64,000 bases of DNA from Planctomonas sp. JC2975 (GTDB lineage: Bacteria; Actinomycetota; Actinomycetes; Actinomycetales; Microbacteriaceae), in the NCBI RefSeq assembly GCF_012985205.1, contig NZ_JABEKS010000001.1:496001-560000 (forward strand), written 5' to 3'. The notes beneath the pieces are model-generated. The model saw only the letters and a list, made by a program, of their open reading frames with translations. It had not been told where the DNA came from and made no database searches. Below are positions 25,588-32,918 of the stretch, in pieces. Every line of letters starts with the position of its first letter. The stretch's first letter is position 1. The position numbers were made by a program, and so were the translations under genes.

Positions 25588-25616
25588 ACACTAATGGTTC
25601 GGCACGCAGATACCCT
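25588..25616. promoter_or_regulatory. Divergent leaderless promoters for the transporter gene and def
   Basis: TAGTGT on the minus strand (25588-25593) is 6 nt before GTG 25581. TACCCT on the plus strand (25611-25616) is 6 nt before ATG 25623. Both fit TANNNT with transcription starting at the start codon, so the whole 41-nt gap is promoter. Confidence 0.6.
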
Positions 25617-25622
25617 GGTCGA

Positions 25623-26189
25623 ATGGCCGTTCTCCCCATCCGCATCTGCGGCGATCCCGTGCTCCACTCCCCTGCCGCCGAGGTCACAGAGTTCGATGCG
25701 GCACTGCACGACCTGGTTCGCGACATGTTCGACACGATGGCCGCCGCCCCGGGTGTCGGCCTGGCCGGCCCGCAGTTGGGAGTCGCCAAACGGCTGTTCG
25801 TCTACGACTGGACGGATGACGCCGACGTGCGTCACCGCGGAGTCGCCGTGAATCCGACGCTCTGGATCACGCCGACGCCCGCGGCCGATGCCGATCCCGA
25901 CACCGAATCCGAGGGATGCCTCTCTTTCCCCGGCGAGCGGTTCCCGCTCAAGCGTTCGGCTGAGGCGATCCTCCAGGCCGTCGACGCGGACGGCGAACCG
26001 TTCGAGGTGCGCGCCGCCGGCTGGCTCGCACGAATCTTCCAGCACGAGTACGACCATCTGGACGGCCTCATCTACGTCGACCGGCTCACGGACGGCTACG
26101 CGCGCACGGCCGCCAAGATCGAGCGCAAGCGAGGCTGGGGCATCCCAGGACAGAGCTGGCTGCCGGGCGTCGACCACCTCGAAGACTGA
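25623..26189 (+). CDS. def: Peptide deformylase
   Basis: Removes formyl from the initiator methionine of nascent proteins in the cytoplasm. It has 188 residues. All three motifs are intact: GVGLAGPQLG, EGCLSFP (metal Cys) and QHEYDHLDG (metal histidines and catalytic Glu). Start ATG 25623 is placed at +1 of a TACCCT promoter, with no Shine-Dalgarno. A bidirectional terminator separates it from the convergent SHOCT gene. Confidence 0.96.
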   Translation: MAVLPIRICGDPVLHSPAAEVTEFDAALHDLVRDMFDTMAAAPGVGLAGPQLGVAKRLFVYDWTDDADVRHRGVAVNPTLWITPTPAADADPDTESEGCLSFPGERFPLKRSAEAILQAVDADGEPFEVRAAGWLARIFQHEYDHLDGLIYVDRLTDGYARTAAKIERKRGWGIPGQSWLPGVDHLED

Positions 26190-26216
26190 GACGCGTCGCG
26201 CCTGAGTGCGGCGGAT

Positions 26217-26249
26217 CCACCCGCGCGACCTGCGTGATCGCGCGGGCGG
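26217..26249. terminator. Bidirectional terminator between def and the SHOCT gene
   Basis: Core stem CCCGCGCGA/TCGCGCGGG (9 bp, 9-nt loop) extends by a CC/GG pair beyond a single mismatch. It lies between convergent genes. Confidence 0.65.
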
Positions 26250-26257
26250 AGCATCCG

Positions 26258-26587
26258 TCAGCGGGGTGATGGGCCGGGGCGGTTCGCCCGCAGCACCTCG
26301 AGACGCTTGCGGTACTCGACCTCGTCGATGTCGCCCTGGGCGAACCGTTCGGCGAGGGTGGACTCCGCGTTGCTGCTCGCGGCGAACGGGCCGTACGGTC
26401 CGTGTTCGCGCCAGTAGCTGCGACGACGCCTGGTCACCAGGAAGATGATCAACCCGATCACGAGGATCCAGAAGATCGGGATGATGAAGAAGAACGGGAA
26501 GAACCCGCCCGCCCACGGTCCGACCCAGTGCGCGCCTACGGCTGTCACGCCGGCCGCTGCGCCAAGGGAAGCGACGAGTGCGCTCAT
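26258..26587 (-). CDS. Membrane protein with C-terminal SHOCT domain
   Basis: 109 residues. A phenylalanine-rich helix GGFFPFFFIIPIFWILVIGLIIF spans about residues 28-50 in two parts, then a basic RRRR stop-transfer. The C-terminal SHOCT motif LAERFAQGDIDEVEYRKRLEVL lies at about 78-98. SHOCT domains mediate oligomer or protein contacts at membranes. AAAGG precedes the ATG. The role is unknown. It sits downstream of nothing, with a 258-nt non-coding gap to the response regulator. Confidence 0.8.
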   Translation of the reverse strand: MSALVASLGAAAGVTAVGAHWVGPWAGGFFPFFFIIPIFWILVIGLIIFLVTRRRRSYWREHGPYGPFAASSNAESTLAERFAQGDIDEVEYRKRLEVLRANRPGPSPR

Positions 26588-26826
26588 GATGTGTCACTGC
26601 CTTTCTCTGCTGTTCACACCCTGCGGTGGGCCCTTTCGCGGGCCGATTCCAGAGTCCCGCCTCGCCGCGGTTCGGGCGTCCGCCGGCGGGAGGCATCCGA
26701 GTGCTCCTCTGGGAGCAGCCGCGTGTGCAGCGGGAGCAGCGACCGCTGCCGTGTGGACAGGGACCAGCGCGATGAGAATCGTGTGGCGACCAGGCGGTGC
26801 GTGGACCGCCGGCCGGCCGGCGCCGG

Positions 26827-26864
26827 TCAGAAGCGGCCGGACGTCTCAGAAGCGGCCGGGCGTC
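26827..26864. repeat. 19-bp tandem duplication at the end of the response-regulator gene
   Basis: TCAGAAGCGGCCGGACGTC (26827-26845) is followed directly by a one-mismatch copy (26846-26864). The second copy holds the last codons and stop of the response regulator. The first is an extra stop-bearing copy just outside it. Confidence 0.6.
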
Positions 26865-27508
26865 ACGAGTCCCGACTCGTACGCGATCACCACGAGGTGC
26901 ACGCGATCACGTGCGTCGAGCTTCGTGAGGATGCGCGAGACGTGCGTCTTCGCCGTGAGCGGACTCATGAAGAGGCGCAGCCCGATCTCGGCGTTGCTGA
27001 GGCCCTCCGCGACGAGCCCGAGCACCTCGCGCTCCCGTTCGGTGAGCGGTTCGAGGACGGATGCCGTGACCTCCGGCCGCGGCGTCGCCGCCAGTCGCGA
27101 GAGCAGCCGCTTGGTCACGCCGGGCGACAGCAGTGCGTCGCCGGCGGCCGCGACCCGTACGGAACGGATCAGCTCCACCGGTTCCGTGTCCTTCACCAGG
27201 AATCCGCTCGCCCCTGCACGGATCGCTTCCGACACGTACTCGTCGAGCTCGAATGTCGTCACGATCACGACGTGCACGTCGCCGAGTCCGGCATCGCGCA
27301 CGATCTCGTCGGTGGCCCAGAGCCCGTCCCCGTCCGGCATGCGGATGTCCATGAGCACCACATCCGGCCGCTCGCGTCGCACGAGGGAAACGGCCTCGCG
27401 CCCGGTCGACGCCTCCCCGACGACATCGATGTCGGCCTCGTGATCGAGTAGGGCGCGGAATCCGGCGCGCACGAGGTGCTGATCGTCGGCCAGGACGACT
27501 CGGATCAC
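26846..27508 (-). CDS. NarL/LuxR-family response regulator
   Basis: 220 residues. The receiver domain runs 1-120 with the acidic pair in VVLADDQ, phospho-acceptor Asp in VVLMDIRMPDG and Lys in LVKDTEP. The LuxR-type helix-turn-helix at the C-terminus has LTEREREVLGLVAEGLSNAEI and TAKTHVSRILTKL. GTG 27508 overlaps the kinase stop as GTGA and has GGAGG upstream. It is the partner of the kinase encoded just before it; targets are unknown. Confidence 0.9.
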   Translation of the reverse strand: MIRVVLADDQHLVRAGFRALLDHEADIDVVGEASTGREAVSLVRRERPDVVLMDIRMPDGDGLWATDEIVRDAGLGDVHVVIVTTFELDEYVSEAIRAGASGFLVKDTEPVELIRSVRVAAAGDALLSPGVTKRLLSRLAATPRPEVTASVLEPLTEREREVLGLVAEGLSNAEIGLRLFMSPLTAKTHVSRILTKLDARDRVHLVVIAYESGLVTPGRF

Positions 27509-28800
27509 GTGGTCCTCCGTTCCCCGCGCACCGGCAACCAAGCGGTGACACGGAATCCTCCGTCGGCAGTGTGCTCGGCCTCGAGCGTGCCGCCGAGCGT
27601 TTCGGCCCGTTCTCGCATCCCGAGGATGCCACGACCGCCTTGCGCGTCCGCCGCGGACGGGCCATGGGTAGACGAGATGCCGGAGCCCTGGGCGGCATTC
27701 CTGGCGGACGAGCGCTCGGTTGATCCCGGTCCGTTCTCGATGCGGAGCTCGATCCCGCGCGGAGACGCCGTGACCTGCACGGAGACGTCGACGGTGCCCG
27801 CGTGCCGACGCACGTTCGTGAGGGACTCCTGCACGATGCGGTAGGCAGCGGAGCCGACCGCGGAACCGACAGAGGAGCCGGGGGTCGAAGCAGCATCCGG
27901 TGGCCGCGTTCCGTCTACGACGTTCCCCGACGCTCGCACGTTCAGTCCGCTGGCCCTGGTCTCGTCGAGGAGCCGGGGTATGTCATCCAGCGACGGACCG
28001 GGCCGCAGCGGCGCATCCGATTCGTCGTCCTGACGCAGCACGCCCAGCACGCCGCGCACCTCCTCGAGGGCGGTCGTGCTCGTCTCGCGGATCGCGCGCA
28101 GGCTCTCCCTGGCGCGCTCCGGCTCGTCGTCGAACAGATGGAGCCCGACGCCTGCCTGCACGCTGATCTGCGAAAGGGAGTGTGCGAGCACGTCGTGCAG
28201 CTCACGCGCGATGCGGAGACGTTCCTCTTCGGCGGCGGACCGCCTCTTGGATGCCTCCTCTCTGGTGGCCGCGCGGAAGCGCTCGCGTCGCGCGCTCGCG
28301 CCCGTGACAGCGCCGGCGACGACGCAGAGCACGATCGTGGCGACGAGCACGCGGATGCCCTCACCGGTGAGGCCCGGGACGGCGATGAGCACGATTCCCA
28401 CGATGGCCATGCAGGCGAGGCTGATCCAGGTCCAGGCGGCCTTGCCGCCCAGCACGGCCCGCGCCGCAGCGAAGGCCACCGCGAGGACCGCGAGCGGAGG
28501 CCCGGGCGCCAGCGCGATCGCCGGTGTCGCGAGCGCTGCCACGACCACGACGGCCGGGCCGCGCCAGCGCAGCAGGAGCATTCCGGAGGCCACGAAGCCG
28601 AGGAGAACGGCCACGAGCTGCACTGGATCGACGAGCGTGCGGTGAGCGCTGTGCCAGCCCTGGGCGAACGTGAACGCCAGGCCGGGCAGCTGCACGAATG
28701 CGCTCAGTGCCGCGGCGAAGACGCGGGCGCGGAAGGATCGCCTGGCCCGTTGCTGCGGTGACGGCTCGGGCCCGGTGCGCAGCCAGGGCGGGTACGGCAT
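27505..28800 (-). CDS. NarL-system sensor histidine kinase (HisKA_3)
   Basis: 431 residues. About four to five N-terminal helices lie between residues 35 and 165 (SAFVQLPGLAFTFAQ, LVAVLLGFVASGMLLL). A dimerisation motif RIARELHDVLAHSLSQISVQ carries the phospho-His, and a C-terminal ATPase has RIVQESLTNVRRHAG and GGRGILGMRERAE. ATG 28800 is supported by TACCAT exactly 6 nt upstream. There is no large extracellular sensor loop, so it is an intramembrane-sensing type. It is coupled to the regulator by a 4-nt overlap. Confidence 0.9.
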   Translation of the reverse strand: MPYPPWLRTGPEPSPQQRARRSFRARVFAAALSAFVQLPGLAFTFAQGWHSAHRTLVDPVQLVAVLLGFVASGMLLLRWRGPAVVVVAALATPAIALAPGPPLAVLAVAFAAARAVLGGKAAWTWISLACMAIVGIVLIAVPGLTGEGIRVLVATIVLCVVAGAVTGASARRERFRAATREEASKRRSAAEEERLRIARELHDVLAHSLSQISVQAGVGLHLFDDEPERARESLRAIRETSTTALEEVRGVLGVLRQDDESDAPLRPGPSLDDIPRLLDETRASGLNVRASGNVVDGTRPPDAASTPGSSVGSAVGSAAYRIVQESLTNVRRHAGTVDVSVQVTASPRGIELRIENGPGSTERSSARNAAQGSGISSTHGPSAADAQGGRGILGMRERAETLGGTLEAEHTADGGFRVTAWLPVRGERRTT

Positions 28801-28806
28801 TCCCTC

Positions 28807-28812
28807 ATGGTA
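28807..28812 (-). promoter_or_regulatory. -10 box (leaderless) for the histidine kinase operon
   Basis: Minus-strand TACCAT followed by 6 nt (GAGGGA) and ATG 28800. GAGGGA could also act as a Shine-Dalgarno, although it touches the ATG. Confidence 0.5.
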
Positions 28813-28856
28813 GCCAGCGCTCTCCCGGCGCTGATCGGCCAGTGGGCTGCCGAGTG

Positions 28857-29735
28857 CTACTCCCCTGGGAGTATGCGTCGCTCCTCGCCGACCGCCACCG
28901 GCCGCTCGAACTGCTGCGACCAGGCGCTGTACGAACCGGGATACAGCGCCGGCTCGAATCCCGCGAGCATCAGGGCCGCAGCGTTGTGCGCGGCCGTGAC
29001 GCCGGATCCGCAATACGTCGCGATGGGTGCGCCGTCATCGACACCGAGCTCGACGAACCGGGCACGCAGCTCGTCTGCGGCGCGGAAGCGGCCGGAGGCG
29101 TCGACGTTCTCCGTCGTGGGAGAGCTCAGCGCTCCTGGGATGTGGCCGGCACGGGGGTCGATCGGCTCCGTCTCCCCGCGGTATCGTTCGCCGGCCCGCG
29201 CGTCGAGCAGTGATCCATCTCGCGCGACCGCTGCCGCCTCGTCCGCCGAGACAACGGGAAGAGCGCCGTAGACGAGGTGGACGTCGCCAGGGGCCGCCTC
29301 CACCTCGCCGGACTCGAGCGCTCGGCCGGACGCGCGCCAGGCGGCCAGGCCGCCGTCGAGCATCCGCACGTTCGCGAACCCGCCGTAGCGCAACAACCAC
29401 CACGCACGGGCCGCCGACATGTTCGCGAGGTCGTCGTACACCACAACGAGGTCGCCGTCCGAGACGCCCCATGCGCGTGCGTCAGCCTGCAGGCGCTCGA
29501 CCGGAGGCAGCGGATGCCGTCCCTGCCGTGGATCGCCCTTCTGCGCGAGCTGTCGGTCGAGATCGACGTATACCGCAGAGGGAATGTGTCCCTGCAGGTA
29601 GTCCGGACGGCCGTCGGGACGGTCGAGGCGCCACCGGACGTCGAGGACGCGCACGGGACTTCCGCCATTCGCGGCCGTGGTCAGGCGCTGTGCGAGGTCA
29701 TCGGCGGTGATCAGCAGGTCGGATCGATCGGGCAT
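28857..29735 (-). CDS. Thiosulfate/3-mercaptopyruvate sulfurtransferase (two-domain rhodanese)
   Basis: 292 residues in two rhodanese domains. The first is inactive (about 8-135, VVVYDDLANMSAARAWW in place of the Cys loop). The second is catalytic (about 160-285) with the active-site loop TYCGSGVTA. It moves sulfane sulfur to cyanide or thiols. The CGSGVTA loop favours 3-mercaptopyruvate or thiosulfate enzymes and does not separate them decisively. ATG 29735 lies at +1 of a TAGCGT promoter. Its product follows tRNA-Asn on the same strand; no sulfur genes are adjacent. Confidence 0.88.
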   Translation of the reverse strand: MPDRSDLLITADDLAQRLTTAANGGSPVRVLDVRWRLDRPDGRPDYLQGHIPSAVYVDLDRQLAQKGDPRQGRHPLPPVERLQADARAWGVSDGDLVVVYDDLANMSAARAWWLLRYGGFANVRMLDGGLAAWRASGRALESGEVEAAPGDVHLVYGALPVVSADEAAAVARDGSLLDARAGERYRGETEPIDPRAGHIPGALSSPTTENVDASGRFRAADELRARFVELGVDDGAPIATYCGSGVTAAHNAAALMLAGFEPALYPGSYSAWSQQFERPVAVGEERRILPGE

Positions 29736-29741
29736 CCCTCA

Positions 29742-29747
29742 ACGCTA
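29742..29747 (-). promoter_or_regulatory. -10 box (leaderless) for the sulfurtransferase
   Basis: Minus-strand TAGCGT, 6 nt before ATG 29735. Confidence 0.45.
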
Positions 29748-29820
29748 GCGACTTCGCCGCATCGCTCCGGCAGCCCGGTGCGTGCCTGGCAAGCTCGAGA
29801 AACCGCATCTGCCGATGCAG

Positions 29821-29852
29821 AAGGCCCTCGCCGCATTCACGACGAGGGCCTT
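29821..29852 (-). terminator. Terminator after tRNA-Asn
   Basis: Perfect 10-bp stem AAGGCCCTCG/CGAGGGCCTT with a 12-nt loop, 9 nt beyond the tRNA 3' end. Confidence 0.7.
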
Positions 29853-29861
29853 CATGATCTG

Positions 29862-29934
29862 CTCCCCCACTTGGACTCGAACCAAGAACCTGCCGGTTAA
29901 CAGCCGGCTGCTCTGCCAATTGAGCTATGGAGGA
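29862..29934 (-). tRNA. tRNA-Asn (anticodon GTT)
   Basis: 73-nt cloverleaf. The acceptor TCCTCCA pairs with TGGGGGA (one T-G) and the discriminator is G. The D arm is AGCTCAATTGGCAGAGC, the anticodon loop CTGTTAA gives GUU, and the T arm is CTTGGTTCGAGTCCAAG. CCA is not encoded. Confidence 0.95.
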
Positions 29935-29957
29935 ATGCCCCCGGAAGGGGCTTGACT

Positions 29958-29985
29958 ACTTTACCAAAGCAGGGGCGGCGAACAA
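29958..29985 (-). promoter_or_regulatory. Promoter for tRNA-Asn
   Basis: Minus-strand TTGTTC (29980-29985), 16-nt spacer, TAAAGT (29958-29963). This predicts a start about 17 nt before the mature tRNA, with a short CCCC/GGGG hairpin in the precursor leader. Confidence 0.55.
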
Positions 29986-30022
29986 AAACGAGAGCACCCC
30001 GGGCGCGCCAGCCCTGTTCACC

Positions 30023-30838
30023 TCATTCGCTGAGCCGCAGCGCCTCCGCTAGCTGGGCCACATAGGGGTGCGTCGGTGCGGTGAACACGGCCTCCATCGT
30101 GCCGTATCCCACGAGGGATCCGGACTTCAGCACGGCCACCGTCGCAGTCGCGTTCCGCAGTACCCGGGCGTCGTGGCTGACGATCACGGCGGCGAAGTCG
30201 TGCTCGCCGTGCAGCTGCGCCAGGAGGTCGACGACGGAGTCCCGTACGGTCACGTCGATGCCGGCCGTCGGCTCGTCGGCGATCAACACGCTGGGGCCGA
30301 GGACGAGCGCCTGCGCGATCGCGACGCGCTGACGCTGTCCGCTGCTCAGCTCGTAGGGATACTTCTCCAGCACGCCCAGCGACAGCTGCACCGAGTCCAG
30401 CATCGAGGCGACGCGCATGCCGGCCTCGCGAGCATCGAAGTGCTTGTCCCGCTCGTAGATGGGCGAGGCGACCAACTGCGCGACGGTGGCCGTGCGGTCG
30501 AGGCGGGTGCCGGCATCCTGTTGCAGATAGCCGACGTGGAACGTGAGGCGTCGGCGGTCCCGGGTGTGCAGACGACGCATGGCGTAGCCCATCACCGTGG
30601 CGTCCCCGCCGGTGATGCGCGGCGCTGCGCCGCCGTCCAGTCCTGCTCGTCCCGAGATGATGCGGGCGAGGGTGCTCTTGCCGGATCCGCTCTCGCCGAG
30701 GATGCCCAGGACCTCGTCGGGCCGCACCCTTAGGCTGATGCCGCGCAGGGCGACGCATCCCGCAGACGGCCCATGCGGCGGGTACTCGGCGGAGAGGTCG
30801 CTGAGCACGATCGGGTCGCGGTATTCCTGTGCTGTCAT
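30023..30838 (-). CDS. Orphan ABC transporter ATPase (OppF/DppF or PhnK type)
   Basis: 271 residues, a complete nucleotide-binding domain. Walker A is GESGSGKST, the Q loop is VGYLQQDAG, the signature is ELSSGQRQRVAIAQAL, and Walker B is VLIADEPTAGID followed by SHD. The sequence resembles the oligopeptide transporter ATPases or the PhnK protein, including the APTHPYVAQLAEAL tail typical of the Opp family. No permease or binding protein is encoded nearby, so it must work with components elsewhere or have a non-transport role. GGAG precedes the start. It stands alone between tRNA-Asn and dnaG. Confidence 0.8.
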   Translation of the reverse strand: MTAQEYRDPIVLSDLSAEYPPHGPSAGCVALRGISLRVRPDEVLGILGESGSGKSTLARIISGRAGLDGGAAPRITGGDATVMGYAMRRLHTRDRRRLTFHVGYLQQDAGTRLDRTATVAQLVASPIYERDKHFDAREAGMRVASMLDSVQLSLGVLEKYPYELSSGQRQRVAIAQALVLGPSVLIADEPTAGIDVTVRDSVVDLLAQLHGEHDFAAVIVSHDARVLRNATATVAVLKSGSLVGYGTMEAVFTAPTHPYVAQLAEALRLSE

Positions 30839-30929
30839 GCTGAGACTCCGGCGTGCATGGGCCTCAGCCTATAAGCGCGCCCCCTTGGCCCGTCGAACGG
30901 ATCAGCGTGCCGTGAGTCGCGGAGACCGG

Positions 30930-32819
30930 TCAGTCGCCACGAAGGCGGGAGCGCTCCGCGTCGATCAGCACGAGCTCCTGCTGCACGGCGCCTCGCGCGA
31001 CGGCATCGGCCGGATCCGCGCGCTGGAGTCGGCCGAGCGCATCCGCTTTGCGTCGCAGCAGTTCCCGGTCGACGAGCGACGCCGTCACCGACGACGCGTA
31101 TGAGGAGACGCCGGCTTCGTCGCGTGCCGGCACGGGAGCGACGCTCAGCTGCCTCACGAGACTGGCGAACGGGGGCGGCACTTCGCCCGCGACCCGCTCG
31201 ACCCAGGATGCCGCGCCGTACACGTCGAGGTTGGCGGCGACGGCATCCCGCACGACGGCGAGCGAGGGGTTGGAGAACCGGGCCTCCGCAACGGCCCTGG
31301 CACGCTCCGGCCACACGTGCTGCGGATACTGCAAAATGGCCATCAACGCCTCGCGCTCCAGGCGCGTCGCCGGATCCGTCCCGAGACTGGCCAGGGTCAC
31401 CTCGGGCTCGCGCACCACGGGCGCACCGCCAGGCTCACCCTGCCGTGCTCGCGACTGCTCGTTCGCGGGTCCGCCGTTCGGACGAGCGGATCCCTGCCCT
31501 GAGGATGCCCGGCGCACGGCGACCTGCACCTCGCCCAGCTCGACGCCGAGCATGCGGGCCAGCTGGCGCGTGTATCCGGGCCGCAGCGCGGGATCCCGGA
31601 TGCCGGCGACGATCGGGGCGCACTCGCGCAGCGCTGCCACGCGGCCCTCGACCGTCTCGAGGTCGTACTTGCCCAGCGCCTGCCGGATGACGAACTCGAA
31701 CATCGGACGCTTGCTGTCGATCATGCGCCGCACGGCGGCGTCGCCCTGCACCAGTCGCAGATCGCAGGGATCGAGGCCCTGCGGCCCGACGGCGACGTAC
31801 GTCTGCGCGGCGAATCGCTGCTCCTCGCCGAATGCCCGCAGCGCTGCCTTCTGTCCCGCCTCGTCCGGATCGAACGTGAAGACGACCTCGCCGAGCCCGC
31901 TGTCGTCGCCGAGCACTCGGCGCAGCACCTTGATGTGGTCGACGCCGAAGGCGGTGCCGCAGGTTGCGACGGCCGTGTCGATACCGGCGAGATGGCACGC
32001 CATGACATCTGTGTAGCCCTCGACGACGACGACCCGATGAGATCGGGAGATCTCGCGCTTGGCGAGGTCGAGTCCGTAGAGCACCTGCGCCTTGTGATAG
32101 ATCGCGGTCTCCGGCGTGTTGAGGTACTTCGGACCCTTGTCGTCGTCGAGCAGCCGGCGTGCACCGAATCCGACGGTCTGGCCGGTGACGTCGCGAATGG
32201 GCCAGATGACCCGTCCGCGGAAACGGTCGTACGCGCTCCCCCGCTCGCCTGTCGACACCAGCCCGGATGCCGCCAGCTCCTCGGCCGTGAACCCGCGACC
32301 ACGAAGGTGTGCGCCGAGCGAGTCCCACGTGTTGGGAGCGAACCCGACGCCGAAATGATCGGCGGCGACCGGGTCGAAGCCGCGCTCGCCGAGGAAGCGG
32401 CGTGCGGCATCCGCATCGGGGGCGCCCAGCCGCTCGCGGAAGAACTCCTCTGCCGCCGCGTTCGCGGCGATGAGCCGAGCACGGTTGCCGGTCTCCGCGG
32501 CGGCGGGCCCGCCGTCCTCGTAGTGCAACGTGTAACCGAGGCGGGCGGCGAGCCGCTCGACGGCGTCGGCGAACGTGACGTGGTCCATGTTCATCAGGAA
32601 CTCGTACACGTCGCCGCCCACGCCGCAGCCGAAGCAGTGGTACAGCCCGACCCCTGGGCGCACCTGGAAGCTCGGGCTGCGCTCGTCGTGGAAGGGGCAG
32701 AGTCCCTTGAGTGACCCGACGCCTGCGGTCTTCAGAGTCACGTAATCGCCGACGATGTCGGCGATGTTGGTGCGGGCCTTGACCTCATCGACGTCGCTCT
32801 GTCGAATGCGGCCCGCCAT
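30930..32819 (-). CDS. dnaG: DNA primase
   Basis: Makes RNA primers for replication. It has 629 residues. The CHC2 zinc ribbon has CPFHDERSPSF and YHCFGCGVGGD (about 40-65). The catalytic TOPRIM domain has VVVEGYTDVMAC and the acidic FDPDEAGQKAA (about 260-325). The C-terminal helicase-binding domain (about 470-629) is preserved. ATG 32819 lies 7 nt after TAGAAT, so the message is nearly leaderless. dgt lies upstream on the same strand, the common dgt-dnaG arrangement in actinobacteria. Confidence 0.96.
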   Translation of the reverse strand: MAGRIRQSDVDEVKARTNIADIVGDYVTLKTAGVGSLKGLCPFHDERSPSFQVRPGVGLYHCFGCGVGGDVYEFLMNMDHVTFADAVERLAARLGYTLHYEDGGPAAAETGNRARLIAANAAAEEFFRERLGAPDADAARRFLGERGFDPVAADHFGVGFAPNTWDSLGAHLRGRGFTAEELAASGLVSTGERGSAYDRFRGRVIWPIRDVTGQTVGFGARRLLDDDKGPKYLNTPETAIYHKAQVLYGLDLAKREISRSHRVVVVEGYTDVMACHLAGIDTAVATCGTAFGVDHIKVLRRVLGDDSGLGEVVFTFDPDEAGQKAALRAFGEEQRFAAQTYVAVGPQGLDPCDLRLVQGDAAVRRMIDSKRPMFEFVIRQALGKYDLETVEGRVAALRECAPIVAGIRDPALRPGYTRQLARMLGVELGEVQVAVRRASSGQGSARPNGGPANEQSRARQGEPGGAPVVREPEVTLASLGTDPATRLEREALMAILQYPQHVWPERARAVAEARFSNPSLAVVRDAVAANLDVYGAASWVERVAGEVPPPFASLVRQLSVAPVPARDEAGVSSYASSVTASLVDRELLRRKADALGRLQRADPADAVARGAVQQELVLIDAERSRLRGD

Positions 32820-32826
32820 GGGCTCG

Positions 32827-32832
32827 ATTCTA
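32827..32832 (-). promoter_or_regulatory. -10 box for dnaG
   Basis: Minus-strand TAGAAT, 7 nt before ATG 32819. Confidence 0.45.
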
Positions 32833-32872
32833 GTTCGGCGGCACGGCGCTCATCGGCGACTGTGCACTGGCG

Positions 32873-32899
32873 CGCTTCGCCCTTCGACTCGCTTCGCCC
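32873..32899. repeat. Short direct repeat between dgt and dnaG
   Basis: CGCTTCGCCC occurs twice (32873-32882 and 32890-32899), separated by TTCGACT. The pair is enclosed by CTGGCG and CGCCAG ends, so it can fold. It resembles the dispersed CTTCGACTCGCTTCGC-type palindromic repeats of related genomes. Confidence 0.4.
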
Positions 32900-32918
32900 G
32901 CCAGGGAACTCGGAGATG

